From NCBI GenBank assembly GCA_003551785.1, contig PUNP01000156.1, positions 1 to 26,510 on the forward strand: DNA of 26,510 bases, in the 5' to 3' direction. This DNA comes from Candidatus Brocadiaceae bacterium (GTDB taxonomy: Bacteria; Planctomycetota; Brocadiia; SM23-32). Shown here piece by piece: positions 1-7,474 of the stretch. The notes below the pieces were generated by a model. It was not told where the DNA came from and did not search any database. It saw nothing but the letters and a program-made list of their open reading frames with translations. The translations under genes and the position numbers were made by a program. Positions within the stretch are counted from its first letter, which is position 1; each line of letters opens with the position of its first letter.

Positions 1-42
1 GAACGACCGGAACTCGACATCGATGAAATACCTATCGATTAG
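1..42 (+). CDS. 3' end of an unidentified gene, cut by the window edge
   Basis: Reading from base 1 in frame 1 gives 13 codons (ERPELDIDEIPID) followed by TAG. The tail is acidic and is followed by a convergent hairpin terminator, which fits the end of a plus-strand gene. Too little remains to suggest a product, and a chance open frame of this length cannot be excluded. Confidence 0.4.
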   Translation, partial: ERPELDIDEIPID

Positions 43-85
43 CTTCACATAAAAAGTTGATAAAGAAGTATCAATAGTTTTTAAC

Positions 86-134
86 ACAGGCGTAGCATCT
101 TTCAGCATTTGGTGTATACGCCTGTTTTCTATTT
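86..134. terminator. Bidirectional hairpin terminator between convergent genes
   Basis: Nine-base arms ACAGGCGTA (86-94) and TACGCCTGT (117-125) are exactly complementary around a 22-nt loop. A T-rich run (TTTCTATTT) follows on the plus strand, and an A-tract (TTTTTAA at 78-84) lies on the other side. The hairpin sits between a plus-strand stop at 42 and a minus-strand stop at 133, so it can end transcription from both directions. The loop is long for a classic intrinsic terminator. Confidence 0.6.
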
Positions 135-390
135 AGAATACCTCTTCAAGTATACGGGCGAGTTCCTGGATATCTTGATTTTCAACGCATTTTGATGCTT
201 TACGGGGTGGGATGGGAAGATTTTTCATTGCTGTATGAGCCTTCTTCCATAGCTTTGCTGCTTTTTTGGCATCCGAGCATACATAAAGGTCTGATACTGC
301 TTCCGAGAGTTTTTGTGCCATAATATTGTTTTTATTCTCGTAATACCTCTTAACAATCCCGCGTTGGTGCGGGGTCAGTGATTTTGCCAT
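133..390 (-). CDS. Small basic protein of unknown function (85 aa)
   Basis: I do not recognise the family and assign no function. The protein is Lys-rich and looks all-helical: an N-terminal segment with TPHQRGIVKRYYENK, a middle segment with SDAKKAAKLWKKAHTAMKNL, and an acidic C-terminal helix ending ELARILEEVF. There is no signal peptide or membrane segment. The ATG start is supported by GGAG at 399-402, 8 nt upstream. Reading upstream on the minus strand there is an AT-rich TATATTATAC stretch that could hold a -10 box, then a short inverted repeat at 420-434. The gene is single, convergent with the gene ending at base 42, and is followed by a hairpin terminator. The good ribosome site and amphipathic composition make it more likely real than a chance ORF. 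Confidence 0.65.
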   Translation of the reverse strand: MAKSLTPHQRGIVKRYYENKNNIMAQKLSEAVSDLYVCSDAKKAAKLWKKAHTAMKNLPIPPRKASKCVENQDIQELARILEEVF

Positions 391-419
391 TTGAATTTCT
401 CCGAGTATAATATAAGTGT

Positions 420-434
420 TGAACTGTTAGTTCA
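420..434. promoter_or_regulatory. Inverted repeat, possible operator
   Basis: TGAACT (420-425) and AGTTCA (429-434) are perfect inverted arms around GTT. They lie about 30 nt upstream of the start of the small minus-strand gene, at the expected promoter position. The site also touches the left edge of the inverted-repeat element starting at 426, so it may be only a by-product of that insertion. Confidence 0.3.
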
Positions 435-580
435 CAGTGAATAATGTCCTATTTTTTTATTTATGGTCTCTGAATCGCCGTAAGCCGTTGCCGAAAGCCC
501 GGGAGTCACCGTTCGTATGCCATCAGAGCGGACGATACGTCCTCGTTTTCAAGGGGGACGCATTTTACTGAGGACTTAAC
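426..580 (+). repeat. MITE-like element, copy A (diverged, full length)
   Basis: The ends form imperfect inverted repeats of about 24 bp: left GTTAGTTCACAGTG..., right ...ACTGAGGACTTAAC at 567-580, with roughly 17 of 24 positions complementary. The interior aligns with the reverse complement of 23667-23811: ATGTC, then an AT-rich spacer, TATGG, a TCTGA box, then GCCGTnnGCCGTTG. No ORF is present. No clear target-site duplication is visible. It lies between two divergent genes (133-390 minus and 715 plus). Confidence 0.7.
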
Positions 581-610
581 TTTCCATATTCTAAAAAATT
601 TGCATTGATG

Positions 611-656
611 AACGCAAGCGTTTTATGATTTTCTAATCATGTTCTTTTAGAACATG
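611..656. other. Cluster of three short hairpins upstream of the membrane protein gene
   Basis: Three consecutive inverted repeats are seen. AACGC-AA-GCGTT lies at 611-622. TGATT-TTCT-AATCA lies at 626-639. CATGTTC-TTTTA-GAACATG lies at 638-656 with a perfect 7-bp stem. The second and third share two bases, so they cannot both form fully. They lie 60-100 nt upstream of the start at 715, in its likely 5' leader or promoter. Role unknown. Confidence 0.4.
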
Positions 657-714
657 TTGATTCAAGAGATGATAGGAGTCTTGTTTTACAGAAAATTTAT
701 TAAGAGGAAATACT

Positions 715-1836
715 ATGGGAATGAAAATAGGAATGAATGCGCCCCGACGGAAGGGATACAGGATCGACACTTCATCTTTGCCTGTGGTTAAAATAGACCG
801 GATGCCTCGCGTATTTGGAGTGTTTCTGATGTTGTTCGGAAGTCTATGGGGGGGGATTCCAGTTCTCATGTTTGTCCGGTCAATCCTTACCGGTGGTTTT
901 GAGCCGGAGATGTTTTTTTGGCTTATTTTTATTGCTGTCGGAGTGGCATTGATGTGTACCGGATTGTGGCTGTTGACTTATCGTAAAAAAATTGCAATAA
1001 GCCATGAAAATGTTGATGTCGATATCAAATCTGTTTTTGGCCATAAATTATGGGATGAGCCGCTTCGACAGTATAAGGGGGTGCTGGCGCGGAGTGAATA
1101 CCACAGTGGTGGTAAAAATAGCCCGTCCTACACTTTATTTATTATTGAGCTTTTGCATGAGGACAAGAAAAAAAACATACGGTTATACGATTCAACGTCG
1201 GATGATGGTTTTCGGGCTGTTTGGAAAGATTTTTGCCGGGATTTAAATATGCCCGCTTTGGAAAAGGAGGGAGAAGACGTCTATGTGCGCGAAGTGGAAG
1301 ACCTGGACAAATCCGCGCGTGAGTTGGCACGGGAGGGGAAATTGGAAGTGGATTTTGATCCCGATAAAGCGCCTCCCAAAGGTTTCCAAATAGATGTGCT
1401 GCCCGAGGGGCTTCAAGTCAAATTGCCGGGTAATAAAGCCGCGCTATTCGGCGTCATTCTCGCGCTCGCTTTTGCCGGAGTTTTCATCTACCTGGGGTTT
1501 TTAGTGGAAGACGCACCGCTTGTTTTCGGGTTCGTCGGTCTGGCCTTTGCCGTGATTATGATCGCCGTTGCCTTATGGATTATCATCTCAAATTACGTGC
1601 TGCTTATCGGACCGGAAAAAATACATATTTACCATCAAACTCCATGGGGAGATACAAAGGGTAAAGTTTTTAAAGCCGACGACATCGAGTCCGTCAGAAT
1701 CGGTAAGATGGAGGAACGACAAAGGAAGGATGCCGTTTTGATTACGACGGCAGACACGACGGAGACGATTGGCAGCGGATTGCCCGCCGCAAAATTAGAA
1801 TGGTTAAAAAATTGTATTTTGGCTGTGATTACCTGA
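715..1836 (+). CDS. Membrane protein with a duplicated 2TM + PH-like unit
   Basis: The 373-aa protein appears to be built from two copies of one unit. The first has two hydrophobic helices (roughly residues 35-55 and 65-88) followed by a soluble beta-rich stretch. The second has two helices (about 240-260 and 268-295) followed by another such stretch ending LPAAKLEWLKNCI. The soluble parts resemble bacterial PH-like domains that follow TM hairpins. This is judged by pattern only. A charged linker (about residues 185-225) separates the units. There is no cleavable signal peptide. The ATG start at 715 is preceded by AAGAGGAA at a good distance. Only 39 nt separate it from the ERCC4 nuclease gene, so co-transcription is likely, but a DNA-repair role cannot be claimed. 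Product otherwise unknown. Confidence 0.75.
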   Translation: MGMKIGMNAPRRKGYRIDTSSLPVVKIDRMPRVFGVFLMLFGSLWGGIPVLMFVRSILTGGFEPEMFFWLIFIAVGVALMCTGLWLLTYRKKIAISHENVDVDIKSVFGHKLWDEPLRQYKGVLARSEYHSGGKNSPSYTLFIIELLHEDKKKNIRLYDSTSDDGFRAVWKDFCRDLNMPALEKEGEDVYVREVEDLDKSARELAREGKLEVDFDPDKAPPKGFQIDVLPEGLQVKLPGNKAALFGVILALAFAGVFIYLGFLVEDAPLVFGFVGLAFAVIMIAVALWIIISNYVLLIGPEKIHIYHQTPWGDTKGKVFKADDIESVRIGKMEERQRKDAVLITTADTTETIGSGLPAAKLEWLKNCILAVIT

Positions 1837-1875
1837 TATTAGTATTTCACATATTGTATTATTCGATGAGAACTG

Positions 1876-2547
1876 ATGGCTTTACCTCCCGTCGAGATTA
1901 TTGCTGACGACCGTGAGCGGCATTCAGGAGTTATTGAAGCCCTTGATTCCGCCGACAAAGTTGTTTTAAAAATTGAGAGATTAGATGTTGGCGATTATAT
2001 TGTCGAAGACAGGCTGCTTTTTGAACGCAAAACTATCCGGGATTTTGCTTCTTCGGTTATCGACGGGCGTTTCTTTTCTCAAAACCGCCGAATACTCTCG
2101 ACCGGCTTCAGGGGTGTTATCATCCTGGAAGGCAAGGGGGCTGATCTTAATAATTCTAATATCAGACGAGAAACGCTCCAGGGGGCGCTCGTTAATGCAA
2201 ACGTATTGATGGGGTTAGCCCTCTTGCGCTCCTTTAACCCACCAGAAACGGCCAGGCTCATGATTTATGCGGGCCGCCAGGTAAAAACTGCGCTCAACGG
2301 AGGTGTGTACAGGCATGGATACAGACCGAAAGGAAAACGCCAAAGGCAGCTCTATATTTTACAGGGCCTGCCGTGTATCGGCCCGGGACGGGCGGAGAAT
2401 CTACTTGAACATTTCGGAGGAGTCCAAAGGGTCATCAGTGCTGAAGTAAAGGAACTTACGCAAATCCCTGGGATCGGGCCGAAAATTGCTGAGAAAATAA
2501 GTGAAGCCGTGAAGGAAACACCATCTAAATATACGAAATATGAGTGA
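1876..2547 (+). CDS. ERCC4-type (XPF/Mus81/Hef family) structure-specific nuclease with HhH motifs
   Basis: The 223-aa protein has the full ERCC4 nuclease pattern near its start: DDRER (residues 10-14), LDVGDY (about 36-41), then the FERKTIRD catalytic motif (about 49-56) followed by a DGRFFSQ segment. The C-terminal third carries two helix-hairpin-helix motifs, LPCIGPGRAENLL and IPGIGPKIAEKI, typical of XPF and Hef DNA binding. Family members cut branched or flapped DNA, usually as dimers. Eukaryotic and archaeal relatives are often fused to or paired with a helicase. Here the next gene, overlapping by 8 nt, encodes a UvrD/AddA-type helicase-nuclease, so the two are probably translationally coupled and work together. 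That partnership is inference. The protein is much shorter than XPF because it has no helicase domain of its own. Confidence 0.88.
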   Translation: MALPPVEIIADDRERHSGVIEALDSADKVVLKIERLDVGDYIVEDRLLFERKTIRDFASSVIDGRFFSQNRRILSTGFRGVIILEGKGADLNNSNIRRETLQGALVNANVLMGLALLRSFNPPETARLMIYAGRQVKTALNGGVYRHGYRPKGKRQRQLYILQGLPCIGPGRAENLLEHFGGVQRVISAEVKELTQIPGIGPKIAEKISEAVKETPSKYTKYE

Positions 2548-5500
2548 AACAACCCAAAAACTGCCGGACCAAAAACAGCGTGATGCCATCAGGAATGAAC
2601 TCAACACTACGATGCTCGTGGAAGCGGCGGCGGGAACCGGAAAGACGACGGAGATGGTAGCTCGCATGGTCTCTATGCTGCGGGAAGGTGTATGCACGGT
2701 CGATAAAATGGCTGCTATTACTTTTACGCGTAAAGCTGCCGCTGAGATGCGTACCAGGTTTCAGGCCGAAGTCGAACAGCGGGCACGTGCGGAGACGGGC
2801 GACGCAGCAGAACGACTGAAGTTTGCGGCCGACAATGTCAGTAAATGCTACATTGGAACTATCCATTCCTTCTGCGCCAAACTCCTGAGAGAACGACCTG
2901 TTGAGGCGCGTGTGCCGCTGGAATTTGAGCAAATTGAAGAGGATGCCGATACCGATTTAAGGCTTGAGGCCTGGGACTCTTATTGCCACGGGCTTTTTGT
3001 CGATGATCCCGACGATGTGCTGATAAAGATGAATGAGTTGGGGGTTGAAATCGGTGACCTGAGCGATGCATTTGTTAAATTCGCTACCTATCCCGATGTC
3101 GAGCGCTGGCCTTCAAGCCCCCAAAGCGATATTCCAGATGTAAAAGTTATAAAAAGTAAGATCGGGGAGTATATTGAATATCTTAAGGAAAATGTATATC
3201 CGCTCATCAATGAGGAAGATTCTGATGATTTCCAAAATTTTGCTAAAAAGCTCCCGTTTTTTTTCAATCAGACCGATTGGGACAGTCACGCTTCCGTCGA
3301 GACTCTGCTGGAAAATTTTGAAAAAATGCCGTCAACTACTCAGAGATGCTGGCCCGGCGACAATCGTAAAGAGCGTAAGGCGTATACTGAGGCCGAAGAG
3401 GCTTGTTTCACTGCCGTGAGTCAAGAAACTGCTCAGCCTTTTCTGGAAGCGCTCTACCAGCATCGCTATCAATTGATTATGGAAGTTTTCAAGGCGGTGA
3501 AAAGAAAGTACGATCAACTCCGGCTTGAACATAAGGTGCTGAACTTTCAGGACCTCCTTATGCTTTCTGCAAAACTGCTTCGAGAGGGTGGGGAGGACAT
3601 TCGCCGATATTTCCACAGCCGATTCTCGCATCTGCTAGTCGATGAGTTTCAGGACACTGATCCTATCCAGGCCGAGGTGATGATGCTTTTAGCTTCAGAA
3701 GACCCCGCTGAATCGGATTGGCGCAGGTGCAGGCCGCGACCGGGTTCGCTCTTTATCGTTGGCGACCCTAAACAGTCGATATACCGATTCCGCCGTGCCG
3801 ACCTGGTGACTTATAACGCGGTTAAGAAACAGATAAGGGACGGCGGCGGCAAGCTGGCGACATTATCGGCAAATTTCCGCAGTCTGAAGCCGATCCTGGA
3901 TTGGGTGAACGTATCTTTTAATGAAAGGTTTAATTCCTTAGACGCCAAGTATTCTCCGGATTATGTGCGCATGGTTGCAGGCAAAAATATTCCATTGGAT
4001 GAACCGGATCATTGCGTCTGCAAAATTGCTATCCCAGATGTCGGTCGGAAAGTGGACGCCCGTCTGGATTATGAAGTGCCCCTTATCTCCAGTTACATAA
4101 AACAAGCTATTGAAAGCGGAATGATTATCAAATGTCCGGAAGATGACGGTGATGAACGGCCCGTGCGGGCTTCGGATTTTTTGATTGTAACATGGAAAAA
4201 GAAACATATGAGCCGCTATGCCAGGGAACTGGATCAACTTGGTATTCCCAATGCCGTGACCGGCGGCACGGTTCTGAATGAAGTTTCTCAGGTGCGACAG
4301 CTCTACATTTACCTCTCTGCGTTGGCACATCCCCATAATCCGGTCTTTCTCGTGGCCGTGCTCAGGAGTGGTTTATTTGGGATAGATGACAGGTTGCTTT
4401 ATGAGTTTAAAAGGAGGGGAGGCGAATTTGATTGGCGGCAAAATGTGCCGGGTGGGATGGCGGAAGAGCAAAAAAACAGGATGCAGCGAATATTTGATCG
4501 TTTCAAAAAGGATGTACGTCTTATTTCTACAATGCCGCCTGTGGCTGCTATAGAACGTATATCTGACAAACTCGGACTTCAGGTTACGGCGGCGGCTTCA
4601 GCCGGTGGTAACATTCAAGCTGGCAGTCTCGGCAAAGTTTTTGAGATTTTACGTTCCAAAAGAGCCGATTACTGGTCTTTTTCGCAGATGGTGGAATTTC
4701 TGAGTGATATAGCTAAGTCTGATGAAGCGTATGACGGTGTGCCCGCCAGGTCACTCCAAGAAGACCCCGTAAGGATCATGAATCTGCATAAAGTAAAAGG
4801 CTTGCAGGCACCTATAGTGTTTTTAGCCGACCCATCCGGGAAACAAAATCAAGCTGCCCTGAAAAACCGTTTGGACTTTCATATTGACAGGGAAAGTGCG
4901 GATTCTGTTTACGGGTATTTGAAGATTTCCAAGTCCTTAGGAGAGTTTCAGTCAAAAATCGTTGCCATTCCTCCTGGTTGGGAAGACAAGATGGAGGAGG
5001 AATGGCGTTTTCACGAGGCGGAAAATGACCGCTTGCTCTATGTCGCGGCGACGCGCGCCGGGAGTAAGGTAGTTGTTTCACAGCTTGAGAAGTTCAAAAA
5101 CAGTAATCCATGGTATAGTCTTGAGGAAAATCTATACTCGGCTCCGGAGCTTTGCCTTGCTGAGGTGGACGGGGGGGATTCAGAATTTGAGAGAACTGAC
5201 GGTATGGAGTCGGAAATTGATTCTGAAGCGGAGAAAGGACAGATCATTCAGATTGATGAAGAGCTTTTAAAGTTCCGGCGAGACGCACTTTTCCAGCCCG
5301 GTTTCGAGCGCAGACGTGCTAAGCCGGATGCTCCTTCGATGTTGGGACTGAACGGGCAGGAATATGGGATGGAGTGGGGGGAAGTACTTCACCATCTGAT
5401 AGAAGTGAAATTGCGTGAACCGGATGCTGAAATCTGCTCTTTGGCGGTTTCAGCGGTAAGGCAGAAGAATCTACCGGAATCTTTTATCCAGCCGGCGGTT

Positions 5501-5869
5501 GATATGGTTGAATCGTTGTTTAAATATCCGGGCGGAGTGCTTGAAAGGGCATTGAATAGCGAGCTTTTTATGACAGAGGTCCCTTTCCATTATCAAAAAG
5601 GAGGTGATGACGGCCGCCCCGTTTTCATCAGCGGCGCGATAGACCTGGTTTTCAAGGAAGATGAGGGTTGGGTAATAGTCGATTACAAAACCGATAAATC
5701 AGCATTAGAAAAACCCGCCCGTGAAAAATTAAAGGAAAAATACCGTTCCCAGCTTTGCAGTTATGTCGAAGGGTGGAAAGAATGTACCGGTGAGGAAGTA
5801 AAGGAGGCCGGTATATTTTTCACCGAGCCGATGGAATATGTTGAAATGGATATATCTGAGATTTCTTGA
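2540..5869 (+). CDS. addA: AddA-like UvrD-family helicase with C-terminal RecB-type nuclease
   Basis: The 1109-aa protein has superfamily-1A helicase motifs in order: Walker A EAAAGTGKTT (about 28-37), ITFTRKAAAEMR (motif Ia), DEFQD (368-372, Walker B), GDPKQSIYRFR (from 408), and late motifs including NLHKVKGLQAPIVFLADP and LLYVAATRA. The C-terminus has an intact RecB-family nuclease core: LHHLIE (H951/H952), GAIDLV (D1035), VDYKTD (D1048, K1050) and a Q..SYVEGW tail. This is the layout of AddA, the helicase-nuclease subunit that resects double-strand breaks for recombination. Its usual partner AddB is not in the window. The upstream neighbour is an ERCC4 nuclease that overlaps it by 8 nt. 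No clear Shine-Dalgarno precedes the ATG, consistent with coupling to the upstream gene. It could instead be a stand-alone AddA-like enzyme rather than a true AddAB subunit. Confidence 0.88.
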   Translation: MSETTQKLPDQKQRDAIRNELNTTMLVEAAAGTGKTTEMVARMVSMLREGVCTVDKMAAITFTRKAAAEMRTRFQAEVEQRARAETGDAAERLKFAADNVSKCYIGTIHSFCAKLLRERPVEARVPLEFEQIEEDADTDLRLEAWDSYCHGLFVDDPDDVLIKMNELGVEIGDLSDAFVKFATYPDVERWPSSPQSDIPDVKVIKSKIGEYIEYLKENVYPLINEEDSDDFQNFAKKLPFFFNQTDWDSHASVETLLENFEKMPSTTQRCWPGDNRKERKAYTEAEEACFTAVSQETAQPFLEALYQHRYQLIMEVFKAVKRKYDQLRLEHKVLNFQDLLMLSAKLLREGGEDIRRYFHSRFSHLLVDEFQDTDPIQAEVMMLLASEDPAESDWRRCRPRPGSLFIVGDPKQSIYRFRRADLVTYNAVKKQIRDGGGKLATLSANFRSLKPILDWVNVSFNERFNSLDAKYSPDYVRMVAGKNIPLDEPDHCVCKIAIPDVGRKVDARLDYEVPLISSYIKQAIESGMIIKCPEDDGDERPVRASDFLIVTWKKKHMSRYARELDQLGIPNAVTGGTVLNEVSQVRQLYIYLSALAHPHNPVFLVAVLRSGLFGIDDRLLYEFKRRGGEFDWRQNVPGGMAEEQKNRMQRIFDRFKKDVRLISTMPPVAAIERISDKLGLQVTAAASAGGNIQAGSLGKVFEILRSKRADYWSFSQMVEFLSDIAKSDEAYDGVPARSLQEDPVRIMNLHKVKGLQAPIVFLADPSGKQNQAALKNRLDFHIDRESADSVYGYLKISKSLGEFQSKIVAIPPGWEDKMEEEWRFHEAENDRLLYVAATRAGSKVVVSQLEKFKNSNPWYSLEENLYSAPELCLAEVDGGDSEFERTDGMESEIDSEAEKGQIIQIDEELLKFRRDALFQPGFERRRAKPDAPSMLGLNGQEYGMEWGEVLHHLIEVKLREPDAEICSLAVSAVRQKNLPESFIQPAVDMVESLFKYPGGVLERALNSELFMTEVPFHYQKGGDDGRPVFISGAIDLVFKEDEGWVIVDYKTDKSALEKPAREKLKEKYRSQLCSYVEGWKECTGEEVKEAGIFFTEPMEYVEMDISEIS

Positions 5870-5891
5870 GCTTGTTGAACCGAATGAAAAA

Positions 5892-7184
5892 ATGAAAAAA
5901 AGAGAACAACCCAATATTTTATTTATTTTTACCGATCAGCAGTCCGCCACAATGATGAGTTGCAGCGGGAATCCCTATCTGCATACCCCGGCCATGGATT
6001 CCCTGGCGCAAAAGGGCATGCGTTTCGAACGGGCATACTGCACAAATCCTGTATGCATCCCATCCCGATTTTCACTTATGACCGGGCATATGCCTTCCGA
6101 CATCGGTCTGCGCTGCAATGATACCAGCAGCATACCTTCTCTCCCCGAACATATCCTCCATACCGGACTCGGCCACCTGCTGAAGGAAGCCGGTTATCAT
6201 ACAGCATTCGGAGGCAAAGAGCACCTTCCAAAAACCAATGCTGAGCAGTTGGGTTTCACGTTTATTGAAAAGGATGAGCGTGACGGTCTGGCCCGCTCCT
6301 GTGAGCGTTTTATTAAAAATCCGCCGGCTCAACCATGGGCACTGACAGCGTCATTTATAAACCCACATGATATCTGCTATATGGCGATCCGTGCCTTTGC
6401 CGAAGATAATTTGAGTAAACAACTGCTGCTGCAACACGGAAAAACTGAAATCGAGACACTGGAAAAGGCGCTTAACATGCCGTCCGAGTTCCCGTGTCCG
6501 CCAATTCCGCAGAACCATGCGCCGCAAGAAAATGAACCCGCGGCGGTCGGATACCTCAGAAAGCAGCGTCCGTTCAGAAAATGGGTCAGCGAACATTGGA
6601 GTGAAGATATGTGGCGAAAACATCGCTGGGCTTATGCCAGATTGACCGAGTTGGTTGATGCGCAAATACTGAGAGTGCTTGATGCACTTGAAGAATCGGG
6701 ACAGGCCAAAAATACAGTAGTTGTTTTTACCTCTGATCATGGAGATCATGACAGCAGCCATCTTCTGGAACATAAAACTGCTTTGTATGATGAAGCCTGC
6801 CGCGTGCCGCTGATCATGGTCTGGGATGATAGCATTCCCGCCGGCTCTGTTTGCCCGCAGGTTGTTTCAAACGGACTCGACATCCTGCCGACTCTATGTG
6901 AGATCGCCGGGCGCAGCGTTCCAAAAGAACTAGAAGGACACTCTTTGCTGCCACTGCTGACTGGCCGGGGAAAAGACCATCGGGATAGAGAAGAATATGT
7001 CCCCGTTGAAAGTGAGTTCGGCAGTGCCCTATGGTCTCCGGATTATGCCTATGTACGCTATGATATGCTGGGAAACGCTGAACAGCTTTACGATCTGCAA
7101 AACGACCCCGGCCAGATGCGAAATGCTCTATTTGATCCCCAAAATGAGGGAATCGTCAAGCATTTCAGAGAGGTGTTCGGCTGA
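5892..7184 (+). CDS. Sulfatase (type I, formylglycine-dependent), no signal peptide
   Basis: This is a member of the alkaline phosphatase/sulfatase superfamily. With the start at 5892 it has 430 aa. It opens directly with NILFIFTDQQ, the first metal-binding strand. The C-I-P-S-R active-site motif lies at residues 55-59; Cys55 would be converted to formylglycine. FTSDHGDH supplies further metal ligands, EHKTALYDEACRVP follows, and the C-terminus has LYDLQNDPGQMRNAL. Substrate is unknown; relatives act on sulfated polysaccharides or choline/aryl sulfates. The open frame extends back to 5838 inside addA, but that extension (MLKWIYLRF...) is not conserved-looking, so ATG 5892, 22 nt after the addA stop, is preferred. 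Neither start gives a signal peptide, which is uncommon for the exported polysaccharide sulfatases. No maturation enzyme gene is nearby. Confidence 0.88.
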   Translation: MKKREQPNILFIFTDQQSATMMSCSGNPYLHTPAMDSLAQKGMRFERAYCTNPVCIPSRFSLMTGHMPSDIGLRCNDTSSIPSLPEHILHTGLGHLLKEAGYHTAFGGKEHLPKTNAEQLGFTFIEKDERDGLARSCERFIKNPPAQPWALTASFINPHDICYMAIRAFAEDNLSKQLLLQHGKTEIETLEKALNMPSEFPCPPIPQNHAPQENEPAAVGYLRKQRPFRKWVSEHWSEDMWRKHRWAYARLTELVDAQILRVLDALEESGQAKNTVVVFTSDHGDHDSSHLLEHKTALYDEACRVPLIMVWDDSIPAGSVCPQVVSNGLDILPTLCEIAGRSVPKELEGHSLLPLLTGRGKDHRDREEYVPVESEFGSALWSPDYAYVRYDMLGNAEQLYDLQNDPGQMRNALFDPQNEGIVKHFREVFG

Positions 7185-7195
7185 GATAATGTAAT

Positions 7196-7215
7196 GTGCT
7201 TTCACGCACTTTTCT
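7196..7215 (+). terminator. Weak hairpin terminator after the sulfatase gene
   Basis: GTGC (7196-7199) pairs with GCAC (7206-7209) around TTTCAC and is followed directly by TTTTCT. The stem is only 4 bp, so this is tentative. It lies 12 nt after the sulfatase stop. Confidence 0.3.
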
Positions 7216-7272
7216 ATCTTGCTTGGAATCATCACAACTTCCAACGACTTTGGTTATCTGAGGCTTCGAGAT

Positions 7273-7288
7273 TCACGTGAGAGCGTGA
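7273..7288. promoter_or_regulatory. Inverted repeat upstream of glnA, possible activator site
   Basis: TCACG and CGTGA form perfect 5-bp arms around TGAGAG. The site lies about 155-170 bp upstream of the predicted sigma-54 transcription start of glnA, a usual distance for an enhancer-type activator site. It does not match the NtrC (GCAC-N7-GTGC) or NifA (TGT-N10-ACA) consensus. The remainder of 7216-7418 shows no other convincing structure or gene. Confidence 0.25.
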
Positions 7289-7418
7289 TCATGAAGTGAG
7301 CATAAAGTCGTGGCGGTGTTCAAACTTTGTGCATCCCTGTCGGCATTTAGTGGTGGGCATAGCTCATTTAATTGCAAAGAGTGCGTTTTTCGGGTATTAT
7401 GTGTCAAATTTGTAAATA

Positions 7419-7434
7419 TGGCACATAAGTTGCT
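7419..7434 (+). promoter_or_regulatory. Sigma-54 (RpoN) promoter of glnA
   Basis: TGGCAC (7419-7424), five bases, then TTGCT (7430-7434) matches the sigma-54 -24/-12 consensus TGGCACG-N4-TTGCW, with the invariant GG and GC at correct spacing. Transcription would start near 7445, giving a leader of about 30 nt that contains the GGAGG ribosome site (7463-7467). A sigma-54 activator gene lies just downstream of glnA. Confidence 0.85.
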
Positions 7435-7474
7435 TTAATATTTTATAGTGAATTAATTTTATGGAGGTGGGCAG

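Noticed and set aside
420..434. Gram-positive type LexA (SOS) box, GAAC-N4-GTTC
   Set aside because: The spacing here is five bases, not four, and no SOS gene adjoins it.
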